Source: Streptomyces vietnamensis (lineage in GTDB: Bacteria > Actinomycetota > Actinomycetes > Streptomycetales > Streptomycetaceae). Taken from it: a DNA stretch of 64,000 nt. The position numbers and the translations under genes were made by a program. Below are positions 1 through 8,678 of the stretch, one piece after another (position 1 is the stretch's first letter; the number at the start of each line of letters is the position of its first letter). The notes under the pieces are model-generated. The model was not told the DNA's origin, searched no databases, and was given only the letters and a program-made list of their open reading frames with translations. The DNA lies in assembly GCF_000830005.1 (NCBI RefSeq), contig NZ_CP010407.1, positions 1,898,501 through 1,962,500 on the forward strand, given 5' to 3'.

Positions 1-54
1 GGACGACGATAGGGATTGCGGAACCACAAGTGACCGCGCTGAAAGGAGGCGTCC

Positions 55-489
55 ATGGGATCGGTGCGCAAGGCGAGTGCCTGGCTGGGACTCGTCGAGG
101 ACAACGACGAGCGTTACTACGACGACGAGTACGCCGACGGTGCCGAGGGCGGCGACGCCTGGGTGACGGACCCCCGGGTCCGGGTGGCCACGGACACCGC
201 CGAGGAGCGGGGCCGCCGGATCGCCACCGTCTCCCCCGACGGCTTCCGGGACGCCCGGGGCATCGGCGAGCTCTTCCGGGAGGGGGTCCCGGTGATCGTG
301 AACCTGACCGCGATGGAGCCGAACGACGCCAAGCGCGTCGTCGACTTCGCCGCCGGTCTCGCCTTCGGTCTGCGCGGCTCGATCGAGCGCGTGGCGACGC
401 GGGTCTTCCTGCTGACCCCCGCCGACACCCAGATCGTCAGCGGCGAGACGGGCCGACGTCAGCAGGACGGTTTCTTCAACCAGAGCTGA
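55..489 (+). CDS. sflA: SepF-like cell division protein (SflA type)
   Basis: The 144-residue product has the SepF layout: a short N-terminal helix that could bind membrane ([14 protein letters not shown]), an acidic linker (residues 17-50), and a SepF/DUF552 core at about 68-128 ([11 protein letters not shown], then [13 protein letters not shown] and [10 protein letters not shown]). SepF proteins bind FtsZ and the inner face of the membrane. Streptomyces carry one SepF plus two shorter SepF-like proteins. The length, and a neighbourhood that lacks the ftsZ/dcw genes, fit the SflA paralogue rather than SepF itself. A strong ribosome site (AAAGGAGG) lies 6 nt before the ATG. Assignment to SflA rather than SflB rests on recalled synteny. 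Confidence 0.85.
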   Translation: MGSVRKASAWLGLVEDNDERYYDDEYADGAEGGDAWVTDPRVRVATDTAEERGRRIATVSPDGFRDARGIGELFREGVPVIVNLTAMEPNDAKRVVDFAAGLAFGLRGSIERVATRVFLLTPADTQIVSGETGRRQQDGFFNQS

Positions 490-532
490 GCGGGTCCGCC
501 GGCCGGTCCTGGCACCTCCCGACGGGGTCGGG

Positions 533-2332
533 TCAGTGCGCCGGACGCCCCGAGCCGGCGGGCTCGATCGCTTCCCGCGTCGCGGGCACCCGAGGCCCGG
601 CCGCCCCCGGGGAACCGGGACGCTCCGCGGCACCGTGCCCCTCCGAGGCGCCGGGCAGCTCCGCAGGAGCTGTGGGTGCCGTTTCCGGCGACCCCGCCGA
701 CCCGGCCGGCTCCGCCGCGTCCCGGTCCGGGCCCTCCGGGGCCGGACGCGCCCTCCGGGCCTCCCGCGCGTCGAAGGCCGCCTCCGGATCCACCGGGCAT
801 TCCATGATCTCCGGCAGTCGCCGGGCCATCAGCGCGCCCACGAGCAGCAGTCCGGCGCTCACGCAGAGCGTGACGTGCAGACCGGTCACGAAGGAGTGCC
901 GGGCGGCCTGGTGCAGGGCCTCTCCCGCCGTGCCGCCGAGCTGATCGGCGACCTTGTACGCCTCGCCGAGCGAGTTCGCGGCGGCCCGGCTCGCCTCCGC
1001 GGGCACCCCGGGCACCGAGGCGAGCCCGGGGGCGTACGCCGCGTTCATCACGCTGCCGAGCAGCGCGATGCCCATGCCCGCGCCGAGCTGGTACGAGGTC
1101 TCGCCGATCGCGGCCGCGCCGCCCGCGCTGTGCTGCGGCGCCTCGCTGAGCATCGACTCGTACGCCGAGAAGAGCGTGGTCTGCAGGCCGAAGCCGAGCA
1201 GCACGAAGCCCACCGTGAGCAGCAGCGGCCGGTCGTGCTGTCCCATGAGGGTCAGCAGCAGCACCGCGGCGGCGGTGAGGACGAAGCCCCAGCCGACCAT
1301 CCGGCGCGGCCCGACCCTGCGCAGGGTGTACGAGCCGGTGGCGCCGGCGGCCATGGCGGCGAAGGTCAGCGGGAGGAGCCGGAGCCCGGTCTCCAGGGGG
1401 CTGAGGCCGAGGACGAGCTGGAGGTACTGGACGGCGATGAGCTCCAGGCCGACCAGGGCCAGCATGCCGATGACGATGCAGCCGACCGAGGTGGTGAAGG
1501 CGGCCCGGGAGAAGAGCCGCAGGTCGATCAGCGGGTGCGGGCGCCGCTTCTGCCGCCGTACGAAGAGGACGAGGAGCGCCGCGCCGAGCAGGAGCGGCCC
1601 GGCGGTCGGAAGGGCGAGCAGCGGGTCGCCGGCCCCGGCGCGCTTGACGCCGAGGACGCAGCCGAGCACCCCGGCCGCGGCCATGAGCGCGCCGAGCACG
1701 TCCCAGGGGCCGTCGGCGGCGCCCTTGGACTCGGGGAGGAGGCGGCGGCCGAGCGGCAGGATCAGCGCCATCAGCGGAATGTTGATGAGGAAGACGGAGC
1801 CCCACCAGTAGTTCTCGACGAGGAAGCCGCCGAGCACGGGCCCCGTGGCGGCGCCGATCGCGGCGGTGGCGGTCCAGACGCCGATCGCGGTGGCGCGCTC
1901 CCGCCGGTCGGGGAAGACCGTCCGGAGGATGGAGAGCGTGGCGGGCATGATCATGGCGCCGCCGACGCCGAGCAGCGCACGGGCCCCGATGAGGACCGCG
2001 GGCTCGGTGGCGAGCGCGGCGACCGCCGAGGCGATGCCGAAGAGCGCGTAGCCGAGGAGGAGGATCCTGCGTCTGCCGACCCGGTCGCCGAGGGTGCCGA
2101 AGAGGATCAGGAGCGACGCGCAGACCAGGGGGTAGGCGTCGACGATCCAGAGCAGCGCGGTGGAGCTGGGGCGCAGGTCCTCGGTGAGCGAGGGGACGGC
2201 GACGTGGAGGATGGTCGCGTCGAGGGCGACCAGGAGCAGGCTGACGCAGAGGACGACGAGGACGACCCAGCGGTTGGCGCCGCCGTCGACGGCGGAACGC
2301 GTTCGCCCTTGGGCAGTGTTCGTCCTCGACAT
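533..2332 (-). CDS. MFS drug:H+ antiporter, DHA2/EmrB-QacA type
   Basis: The 599-residue membrane protein has about 14 hydrophobic segments. It shows the opening DHA2 pattern (LLLVALDATILHVAVPSL) and motif A (GTLGDRVGRRRILLLG) in the loop after the second helix. Such transporters export lipophilic drugs or natural products by proton exchange. The last ~80 residues form a hydrophilic Pro/Ala/Glu-rich tail. The ATG at 2332 is preferred over an upstream in-frame start at 2407 because GGGAGG precedes it closely and the DHA2 N-terminus begins soon after. It converges on sflA and diverges from the PAP2 gene. The substrate cannot be told from sequence. Confidence 0.9.
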   Translation of the reverse strand: MSRTNTAQGRTRSAVDGGANRWVVLVVLCVSLLLVALDATILHVAVPSLTEDLRPSSTALLWIVDAYPLVCASLLILFGTLGDRVGRRRILLLGYALFGIASAVAALATEPAVLIGARALLGVGGAMIMPATLSILRTVFPDRRERATAIGVWTATAAIGAATGPVLGGFLVENYWWGSVFLINIPLMALILPLGRRLLPESKGAADGPWDVLGALMAAAGVLGCVLGVKRAGAGDPLLALPTAGPLLLGAALLVLFVRRQKRRPHPLIDLRLFSRAAFTTSVGCIVIGMLALVGLELIAVQYLQLVLGLSPLETGLRLLPLTFAAMAAGATGSYTLRRVGPRRMVGWGFVLTAAAVLLLTLMGQHDRPLLLTVGFVLLGFGLQTTLFSAYESMLSEAPQHSAGGAAAIGETSYQLGAGMGIALLGSVMNAAYAPGLASVPGVPAEASRAAANSLGEAYKVADQLGGTAGEALHQAARHSFVTGLHVTLCVSAGLLLVGALMARRLPEIMECPVDPEAAFDAREARRARPAPEGPDRDAAEPAGSAGSPETAPTAPAELPGASEGHGAAERPGSPGAAGPRVPATREAIEPAGSGRPAH

Positions 2333-2737
2333 GTACGTACCTCCCGGTGAAGCTCTCGCGCTCGGTGGGCTGTGACCAGGGCGTATGCCCCTGGGGCGGC
2401 CCGGCATCGACGGGCGAGTGAGTCGTCAGCGTACGCGAGTTCAAGGCCCGAGCGCGTGGCGCAGCTCTCACCTCGACGGGGCTCGCGGTGTGGCGTACGC
2501 CACTCGGTGCGGACCGCGCGCCGCATGGAATTCCGCACGGACGTCTGTTTGGGGAAATTCCCGGGCGTTCAAACACCCTTCCGGAATCGCCCCCGCGGCA
2601 ATAGGGGCGAAGGTCATCGGATTTCCCGACGGACGCCTGGAATAGACCACTCGATGAGACCCACTCCACATCACACGATCATCACGAAGGGAGCGGAACG
2701 ACCGGGTCTGCTTCTCACTCCCTGTAACGTCGATTGG
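2333..2737. other. Divergent intergenic region between MFS exporter and PAP2 gene
   Basis: No convincing gene was seen in these 405 bases. The region must hold promoters for both divergent genes. It is less GC-extreme near 2550-2730 and contains the palindrome at 2490-2503. Confidence 0.6.
2490..2503. promoter_or_regulatory. 14-bp perfect palindrome, candidate operator
   Basis: GTGGCGTACGCCAC is a perfect 14-bp palindrome about 160 bp upstream of the MFS start. Palindromes of this size in front of DHA2 exporters are often bound by TetR-type repressors, but no regulator gene is adjacent. Function is inferred. Confidence 0.35.
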
Positions 2738-3607
2738 GTGCGTACCGACATCTTTGCCCGGCTGGACCGGGAGCCGGAACCGCCGAAGATAGAGGTCCCG
2801 CGGATGACCCGCACGCGTCTCGCCCTCTTCGGCGGGACGTCGGCGTTCTATCTCGCCATCGTCGTGGCCGTCCTGCTGTCGACGTGGCTGGTGACCCTCG
2901 ACTGGAAGATCATGCTCTTCCGGCCGTACCAGCAGTGGCCCGAGATCCACGGCTTCCTCGACTACTACGTCGTCCTCGGCCAGCGCGGCCCCACGGCCGT
3001 CATGGTGGCCGCCTGGCTGGGCTGGCGCTCCTGGCGCCAGCACACCCTGCGCCCCCTGCTGTGCCTCGGTGCCGCCCTCCTGCTGCTGAACGTCTCGGTG
3101 GGCGCGGTCAAGATCGGGCTCGGCCGCCTCGGCCCCCACTACGCGACCCAGGTCGGCTCCGCCGAGCTCTTCGGAGGCGGCGACATATTCCCCTCGGGGC
3201 ACACCGCCAACGCGGTCGTGACCTGGGGCATCCTGGCCTATCTGGCGACCACCCCGAGGGCCCGGCGCTATCTGTCGGCCCTCTCCGCGGTGGTCGCGCT
3301 CGGCGTCGGCCTCACCACCGTCTACCTGGGCACGCACTGGCTGAGCGACGTGCTGCTCGGCTGGGCCGCCGGGCTGCTCGTCCTGCTCGCGCTGCCCTGG
3401 TGCGAGCCGGTGCTTGCCGTGGCGGAGGCCAGGATCCTCGCCGCGCGCGACCGGGTGCGGGAGCGGCTGCGGGACCGTCGCCGGCTCGTGCCCTCGCTGC
3501 CCGTGGCCTCGGGAGGGCCGCGTCCGGTCCGGGAGCCGGTCCGCGAGCCCGTGCGGGAGCCCGTGGGGGTGGCCGGCGCCCGGCGCGCCCCCGCGACCCG
3601 CGGCTGA
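2738..3607 (+). CDS. PAP2-family phosphatase, integral membrane
   Basis: From the GTG at 2738 the product is 289 residues with about six membrane segments. It has the PAP2 core: KIGLGRLGP (first motif), FPSGHTANAV (second motif, with the proton-donor His) and VYLGTHWLSDVLLG (third motif, nucleophile His and Asp). Such enzymes dephosphorylate lipid phosphates such as phosphatidate or undecaprenyl pyrophosphate at the membrane. The arginines usual in the first motif (RP) and third motif (SR) read as GP and TT. The tail is repetitive (VREPVREPVREPV). An ATG at 2804 with a GAGG site is an alternative start; the GTG keeps an apparently conserved N-terminus but has no clear ribosome site. Confidence 0.85.
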   Translation: MRTDIFARLDREPEPPKIEVPRMTRTRLALFGGTSAFYLAIVVAVLLSTWLVTLDWKIMLFRPYQQWPEIHGFLDYYVVLGQRGPTAVMVAAWLGWRSWRQHTLRPLLCLGAALLLLNVSVGAVKIGLGRLGPHYATQVGSAELFGGGDIFPSGHTANAVVTWGILAYLATTPRARRYLSALSAVVALGVGLTTVYLGTHWLSDVLLGWAAGLLVLLALPWCEPVLAVAEARILAARDRVRERLRDRRRLVPSLPVASGGPRPVREPVREPVREPVGVAGARRAPATRG

Positions 3608-3614
3608 CACGTAC

Positions 3615-3653
3615 GCGAAAGGGCCCCGGCCATCCCGGCCGGGGCCCTTTCGC
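3615..3653. terminator. Bidirectional hairpin terminator
   Basis: The perfect inverted repeat GCGAAAGGGCCCCGGCC / GGCCGGGGCCCTTTCGC lies between the convergent PAP2 and I78 genes. The arms end in AAA/TTT, so it can serve both strands. Confidence 0.85.
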
Positions 3654-3672
3654 ATGCGGTCCGGTCGGCTCC

Positions 3673-3888
3673 TCAGCCGAGCCAGCAGCGGGTGACGGTG
3701 CCGTCCTCGACCTCGAAGTTGATGCGCCCGGCCAGGTACTCCATGGTGATGATCGAGCCGGGCGGCAGGGACCGGACGGCGCGCCAGCCGCGGGTCCTGG
3801 CGAGCTGCTCGGCTCCTTCGGCGTCGAGGCCCACATAGGACTCGGGGGCGTCGCGGGGCGGTTCGGGAGTGCGCGAAGTGGGTGACAT
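3673..3888 (-). CDS. I78-family peptidase inhibitor-like small protein
   Basis: The 71-residue protein starts at ATG 3888, with GAGG just upstream; a further in-frame start at 3897 has no better site. The C-terminal half fits the I78 inhibitor pattern, a potato-inhibitor-like fold: RSLPPGSIITMEYLAGRINFEVEDGTVTRCWLG, described here as a PG turn, a TMEY strand, an R-N loop and a closing C-x-x-G. There is no signal peptide, so it is predicted cytoplasmic. It is transcribed away from the cytochrome oxidase gene, with a small palindrome in the shared upstream region. Inhibitory activity is a family-based guess. Confidence 0.65.
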   Translation of the reverse strand: MSPTSRTPEPPRDAPESYVGLDAEGAEQLARTRGWRAVRSLPPGSIITMEYLAGRINFEVEDGTVTRCWLG

Positions 3889-4196
3889 GAACCTCACGTT
3901 AGTCCCTCGGCGGTCACGCTTGTGTCACAAGTTCTCGACATATGTTTGCCCTGCTCACAACCGTTCGCGAGGCGGGTTTCCGGCCGTTTCTCCAGCAATT
4001 CCGAACGGCACCCGGCAGTTCGCACGAAGGGCTCGGAAGGGCGGCTGAGGCTCTTTCAATTCCCCTCTTCCCGCAGGCCGTCCCGAATTGTGTCGGCGAC
4101 TCGCACCCGAGGCGCACACTCTTCCCTTACACAATGCTTACGCTGTCCGAACGCCCGGAGACGCGGAGCCGGGACGACGGCGAGGCGGAGGAAGCG
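3889..4196. other. Divergent upstream region of I78 gene and ctaD
   Basis: These 308 bases are noticeably less GC-rich than their surroundings. They should contain the promoters for both genes. One clear palindrome is present (3919-3931). The oxidase reading frame stays open upstream to 3942, but that extension lacks oxidase homology and is not taken as coding. Confidence 0.6.
3919..3931. promoter_or_regulatory. 13-bp palindrome CTTGTGTCACAAG, candidate operator
   Basis: A perfect 6+1+6 inverted repeat lies 31 bp upstream of the I78 start and about 265 bp upstream of ctaD. The TTGTG...CACAA half sites recall Rex or CRP-type operators, but the 1-bp spacer is shorter than in either. A redox link to the oxidase is only inferred. 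Confidence 0.35.
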
Positions 4197-5891
4197 ATGG
4201 GCAACGGGACAGCGACCGCGACCGCCGAATCGGCCCGGCAACGGCACGGACGCATCCTGATCGACTGGGTCACCACGACCGACCACAAGAAGATCGGCCA
4301 TCTCTATCTGGCCACCTCGTTCGTCTTCTTCCTGATCGCCGGGCTCATGGCGATGCTGATGCGGGCCGAGCTGGCCCGCCCGGGACTCCAGCTCGTCACG
4401 AACCAGGAGTTCAACCAGGCCTTCACCCTGCACGGCACGATCATGCTGCTGCTCTTCGCCACGCCCACCTTCGCCGGCTTCGCGAACGAGCTGGTGCCGC
4501 TGCAGATCGGCTCGCCCGACGTCGCCTTCCCGCGGCTCAACATGTTCTCGTACTGGCTGTTCCTCTTCGGCGGCCTGATGGTCCTCGGCTCGCTGCTCAC
4601 GCCCACCGGCCCGCCCGCCTTCGGCTGGACCGCCTACGCCCCGCTCAACAGCCTGGAGCGCTCGCCGGGCATCGGCGCCGACCTGTGGATCGTGGGGCTC
4701 GCGTTCTCCGGCTTCGGCACCATCCTGGCCTCGGTGAACTTCCTCGCCACCATCATCGGGATGCGGGCGCCCGGCATGACCATGTTCCGGATGCCGATCT
4801 TCACCTGGAACGTCCTCTTCAACACGATCCTGGTGCTCGTCGCCTTCCCGGTGCTCGCGGCGGCGCTGCTCGTCCTGGAGGCCGACCGGCGTCTCGGCGC
4901 CGTCGTCTTCCAGCCCGAGAACGGCGGGGCGCTGCTCTGGCAGCACCTCTTCTGGTTCTTCGGCCACCCCGAGGTCTACATCATCGCGCTGCCGTTCTTC
5001 GGGATCATCAGCGAGATCATCCCGGTCTTCGCCCGCAAGCCGATCTTCGGCTACGCGACGCTCATCGCCGCCACCATGACGATCACCGGCCTCTCGGTGG
5101 TGGTCTGGGCCCACCACATGTTCGTGACGGGCGCGGTGCTGCTGCCGTTCTTCTCGATGCTCTCGTTCCTCATCGCGGTGCCCACCGGGGTGAAGTTCTT
5201 CAACTGGACCGGGACGATGCTGCGGGGCTCGCTCTCCTTCGAGACCCCGATGCTCTGGTCCGTCGGCTTCCTGGTGTCCTTCCTCTTCGGCGGGCTCACC
5301 GGCGTCATCCTCGCCTCGCCGCCGATGGACTTCCACGTCACCGACTCGTACTTCGTGGTCGCCCACTTCCACTACACGGTCTTCGGCACGGTCGTCTTCG
5401 CGACCTTCGCGGGCTTCTACTTCTGGTGGCCCAAGTTCACCGGCCGGATGCTCGACGAGCGGCTCGGGAAGATCCACTTCTGGACCCTCTTCGTCGGCTT
5501 CCACACCACCTTCCTGGTGCAGCACTGGCTGGGCGCGGAAGGCATGCCCCGCCGGTACGCCGACTACCTGTGGGCCGACGGCTTCACGGCACTGAACACC
5601 GTCTCCTCCATCGGCGCCTTCCTGCTCGGCGCGTCCACCCTCCCCTTCCTCTACAACGTCTGGCGGACCTGGCGGTACGGGGAGAAGGTCGACGTCGACG
5701 ACCCCTGGGGCTTCGGGCGCTCCCTGGAATGGGCGACCTCCTGCCCGCCGCCCCGGCACAACTTCCTGTCCGTGCCCCTGATCCGCTCCGAGTCGCCCGC
5801 CTTCGACCTCCACCACCCCGAGTTCGCCGCGTACGAGCGGATGCGGATCAGCCCTCCGACCGGTCGAGAGACCGGGACAAGCGGTCCCTGA
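4197..5891 (+). CDS. ctaD: Cytochrome c oxidase subunit I (orphan copy)
   Basis: The 564-residue protein carries the haem-copper oxidase subunit I signatures. His79 in TLHGTIM is a low-spin haem ligand. [14 protein letters not shown] carries a CuB His and the cross-linking Tyr. WAHHMF gives two more CuB His, and AHFHYTVFG the haem a3 and haem a His. The D-channel Asp is present in [12 protein letters not shown]. It should reduce O2 and pump protons in the membrane. No subunit II, III or IV genes are nearby, so it is probably an additional copy that borrows partners encoded elsewhere. ATG 4197 is preferred for its GGAGGAA site. The last 44 bp overlap the convergent WYL gene. Confidence 0.93.
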   Translation: MGNGTATATAESARQRHGRILIDWVTTTDHKKIGHLYLATSFVFFLIAGLMAMLMRAELARPGLQLVTNQEFNQAFTLHGTIMLLLFATPTFAGFANELVPLQIGSPDVAFPRLNMFSYWLFLFGGLMVLGSLLTPTGPPAFGWTAYAPLNSLERSPGIGADLWIVGLAFSGFGTILASVNFLATIIGMRAPGMTMFRMPIFTWNVLFNTILVLVAFPVLAAALLVLEADRRLGAVVFQPENGGALLWQHLFWFFGHPEVYIIALPFFGIISEIIPVFARKPIFGYATLIAATMTITGLSVVVWAHHMFVTGAVLLPFFSMLSFLIAVPTGVKFFNWTGTMLRGSLSFETPMLWSVGFLVSFLFGGLTGVILASPPMDFHVTDSYFVVAHFHYTVFGTVVFATFAGFYFWWPKFTGRMLDERLGKIHFWTLFVGFHTTFLVQHWLGAEGMPRRYADYLWADGFTALNTVSSIGAFLLGASTLPFLYNVWRTWRYGEKVDVDDPWGFGRSLEWATSCPPPRHNFLSVPLIRSESPAFDLHHPEFAAYERMRISPPTGRETGTSGP

Positions 5892-6816
5892 GCTCCCGCA
5901 CCGCCCCCACGAGCTCCGGCGGCTCGACCACCTCGAAGTCGAAGCCCATGAACATCACGTGAAACACCATCACGTCCAGGCTGCGCGCCCCCGTCCGCAG
6001 CAGACAGGCGTTCTCGCCGTCCGCCGTCAGGACCCCGTCCAGCGGACCGACGACGGCGGCCGCCTCGGCGAGCGGGACGAAGAGCCGGACCGTCGCCTCC
6101 GTCGCATAGGCCGTACCGGACACGCCCTTCGCCACATAGGCGGCCAGGTCGTCGGCGGGCGGCTCGCGGGGCGGGAAGCGGGGGCCGTGCGGGGGCTTCG
6201 GCTCGATGCGGTCGACCCGGAACGTCCGCCAGTCGTCCCGGTCCAGGTCCCAGGCGACGAGATACCAGCGCCGCTCGGTGCAGACGAGCCGATGCGGTTC
6301 CACGCTCCGGCGGGTCGCGGTGCCGCCGTGGTCGCGGTAGGCGAAACGGAGCCGCTCACTGTCCCGGCAGGCGTTGGCCAACTCGGTGAGGACCGCGGGG
6401 TCGACGCGATCCCTGGGGGTACGCAGCAGGGGCACCGTGAAGGCGTTGAGCGCCCCGATCCGGCGCCGGAGCCGGCCCGGCAGCACCTGCTCCAGCTTCG
6501 CCAGGGCGCGTACGGAGCTCTCGCCGATCCCCTCCACCCCCTGCCCGGCGGCGGACCGCAGCCCCACCGCGACCGCGACGGCCTCCTCGTCGTCGAGGAG
6601 CAGCGGCGGCAGCTCGGCCCCGGCCCCGAGCTGGTACCCACCGCCCGTGCCGGGACTGGCGTGCACGGGGTAACCGAGCTCCCGCAGCCGGTCGACGTCC
6701 CGGCGCACGGTCCTCGGGGTCACCCCGAGCCGCTCGGCGAGATCGGCACCGGACCACTCGCGATGGGCCTGAAGCAACGAAAGCAGCCGCAACAGCCGCG
6801 CGGAGGTCTCCAACAT
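5848..6816 (-). CDS. WYL-domain transcriptional regulator with HTH
   Basis: The 322-residue protein has an N-terminal DeoR/HTH_11 winged helix (about residues 3-58, including [18 protein letters not shown]). The WYL domain carries [16 protein letters not shown], followed by a C-terminal WCX-type region. WYL regulators sense nucleic-acid-derived or other ligands and control stress, repair or defence genes; no target is evident here. The start is at 6816, where homology begins; no ribosome site precedes it, so the transcript may be leaderless. Its 3' end overlaps ctaD by 44 bp on the opposite strand. Confidence 0.88.
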   Translation of the reverse strand: MLETSARLLRLLSLLQAHREWSGADLAERLGVTPRTVRRDVDRLRELGYPVHASPGTGGGYQLGAGAELPPLLLDDEEAVAVAVGLRSAAGQGVEGIGESSVRALAKLEQVLPGRLRRRIGALNAFTVPLLRTPRDRVDPAVLTELANACRDSERLRFAYRDHGGTATRRSVEPHRLVCTERRWYLVAWDLDRDDWRTFRVDRIEPKPPHGPRFPPREPPADDLAAYVAKGVSGTAYATEATVRLFVPLAEAAAVVGPLDGVLTADGENACLLRTGARSLDVMVFHVMFMGFDFEVVEPPELVGAVRELRDRLSRSLDRSEG

Positions 6817-6893
6817 GCCCCGAGTCTGCCAGCGCCCCGCCCACCCCGTCGCGGGCGGCACCCGTCCGGGGCGGTGCGCCCCGCCGCCCCCCG

Positions 6894-7097
6894 TTGTGGG
6901 CAATCGTTCCGCTGGGGCGGAACGGGTGGGCACAACGGACCCGCGCCCCGCCGGCGCCAGAGGCTCCCGCGCCCCGACCCGCACCACGGGGTGCGCCGCG
7001 CGGTCGGTGCGGGTCCAGGCGCGGAACGCCTAGGCCCGGCTGGGGGCACCGTCCCGTGTGCCCACCCGTCCCGCCCCAGCGGGACGATTGCCCACAC
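6894..7097 (+). repeat. Composite palindromic element, copy 1
   Basis: The left core is 6894-6935 (TTGTGGGC...GTTCCGC / GCGGAAC...GCACAA). The right core is 7056-7097 (GTGTGCCC...GTCCCGC / GCGGGAC...CCACAC). The 120-bp middle contains a further stem around ACCCGCACC / GGTGCGGGT. The two cores are near reverse complements of each other. The element fills most of the 504-bp gap between the GT4 stop (7321) and the WYL start (6816). No gene in the gap is credible. Confidence 0.85.
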
Positions 7098-7200
7098 GGG
7101 GGGCGGCGAAGGGCACCGCCCAGCCCGGGCGCAGGCACACGGCAGCGGAGCGACGCCCAGCCGGGCGCGGGTCACACGGGCGCGGGCGCAGCCCGCGCGG

Positions 7201-7254
7201 GCGGGGGCGAGGCCCCAGGCGGGGGCGAGGCCCCAGGCGGGCGCGGGGCCCCGG
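7201..7254. repeat. 18-bp GC-rich tandem repeat (about 3 copies)
   Basis: GCGGGGGCGAGGCCCCAG occurs exactly at 7201-7218 and 7219-7236, with a degenerate third unit at 7237-7254. Each unit contains a small self-complementary segment (GGGGC / GCCCC). It lies between the composite palindrome and the GT4 stop codon. Confidence 0.8.
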
Positions 7255-7320
7255 GCGGGGGGCGACGCCCAAGCGGGTGCAAGCCCCGTGGGTGGGTGTG
7301 TCAGCGCGCCGCGCCCCCCG

Positions 7321-8595
7321 TCAGCGGAGGCGGCGGACGAGGCGGCCCGCTCTCGCCTTCTCGGCGTAGACCGCGTCGATCACCCGGCCCACCGCCCGGT
7401 GAAGCCGGGCCCGCCCGGGAGCGTGCACCCGCCGCCCCGCGCCCCCCGCGACCAGCTCCGACCACAGCGCCTCGTGTCGCGCGGCGATCCGTGACGGGTC
7501 GAAGCGTTCGGAGGCGGTGAGGGCCGCGCGCCCGGCCTTGGCGCGGAGTTCCTCGGACTCGACGTACGCGCGCAGGGCCGCCGCGACGGCCGCCACGTCG
7601 TCGACCGGTACGAGCCGCCCGTCGACCCCGTCCTCGATGATCTCGCGCGGCCCGTGGGGGCAGTCGGTGGAGACCACCGGCAGTCCGCACCGCATCGCCT
7701 CGACGATGGTCATGCCGAAGGACTCCCGCTGCGAGGTCACCGCGGCGATCGAGCCCTTGGCCCACTCGGGTTCCATCGGGGTGACGGTCCCCATGAGGAA
7801 GACCTGCTCGCCGAGCCCGAGGTCCTTGATCTGCCGGGTCAGCGCGCCCTTGAGGTCCTGGACGGCGTCGCCGGAGCCGTAGATCCGCAGCTTCCAGTCG
7901 GGATGGTCGGCGGCCACGGACGCGAAGGCGTCGATCAGCACGTCGTACCGCTTGACCCGGGTGAGCCGGCCCGCCGCGACGACGGTCCTCGCCGCGGGGT
8001 CGGCGGGCGGCACGGCGGGCGCGGGCACGCTGTTGGGCACGGCCTCGATCCGTACGCCGGGCAGGCGGAGCTTCCGGTAGGCGCGGGCGTCGGCCTCGGT
8101 GACCGTGGTGACGGCGTCGAGGAGCGCGTACTCGTGGCCGATGTCGCGGCGCAGCCGGTAGCTGTGGCCGTCGAGGATCAGGTGCTCCTGGCCGACGAGG
8201 ACCGGCCCCCTCCGGGCCTGCCGGGCGAGCTGCACGTTGAGTCCGGGGCGGGTGGCGACGAGGACGTCGGCCTCCACCCCGCGGAGGTACTCCCCGATCC
8301 GGGCGTCGGTGAGCGCGCTGTACTGCTTCCAGCGGCCGTCGCCCCGCGGGAAGACCTCGGCGGGGCGGTGGAAGTCGGGGTGGTCGCCGTCGTATCCGGG
8401 GCTGTCCTTGCGCAGGTCGACGAGGTGGCGCAGGGTCACCCCCGCCGGCAGGCCGAGGCGTGGACGGTCACGGTGGCGGAACACCGAGACGATCTCGACC
8501 TCGTGGCGTTCCGCCAGTTCCTCGGCGAGCGTGAACGTGGTCCGGATCGTGCCGCCGTAGTGGTAGCCGTTGTGGAGCAGAAAGGAGATACGCAT
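7321..8595 (-). CDS. GT4-family glycosyltransferase
   Basis: The 424-residue GT-B fold enzyme has an N-terminal Rossmann domain opening with MRISFLLHNGYHYGGT and a glycosyl transferases group 1 domain at about 210-375. The nucleotide-sugar loop is AAGRLTRVKRYDVLI, and the E-x7-E signature is ESFGMTIVEAM. Retaining GT4 enzymes build cell-wall or capsular glycopolymers. The positively charged tail (RRVHAPGRARLHRAVGRVID) may sit on the membrane. It follows the substrate-binding protein gene by 83 bp on the same strand. Donor and acceptor are not evident. Confidence 0.88.
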   Translation of the reverse strand: MRISFLLHNGYHYGGTIRTTFTLAEELAERHEVEIVSVFRHRDRPRLGLPAGVTLRHLVDLRKDSPGYDGDHPDFHRPAEVFPRGDGRWKQYSALTDARIGEYLRGVEADVLVATRPGLNVQLARQARRGPVLVGQEHLILDGHSYRLRRDIGHEYALLDAVTTVTEADARAYRKLRLPGVRIEAVPNSVPAPAVPPADPAARTVVAAGRLTRVKRYDVLIDAFASVAADHPDWKLRIYGSGDAVQDLKGALTRQIKDLGLGEQVFLMGTVTPMEPEWAKGSIAAVTSQRESFGMTIVEAMRCGLPVVSTDCPHGPREIIEDGVDGRLVPVDDVAAVAAALRAYVESEELRAKAGRAALTASERFDPSRIAARHEALWSELVAGGAGRRVHAPGRARLHRAVGRVIDAVYAEKARAGRLVRRLR

Positions 8596-8614
8596 CGCGC
8601 TGCCGGTTCCCCCC

Positions 8615-8645
8615 GGTCAGTCAGTCATTCATTCGGTCGGTCGGT
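8615..8645. repeat. Tetranucleotide microsatellite (TCAG/TCAT/TCGG)
   Basis: Two TCAG, two TCAT and three TCGG units follow one another in the 83-bp gap between the SBP stop and the GT4 start, about 20 bp upstream of the GT4 start codon. Such runs are rare in Streptomyces intergenic DNA. Confidence 0.75.
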
Positions 8646-8678
8646 GCTCGACTGTACTGCCGATGCAGAGGCGCTCGT

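Noticed and set aside
6894..7520. Proteins encoded across the composite palindromes (many ORFs with PTRPAPAGRLPT or RNDCPQRG)
   Set aside because: The same peptides recur in all frames and both strands because the DNA is palindromic; no ribosome sites and no conservation of one frame.
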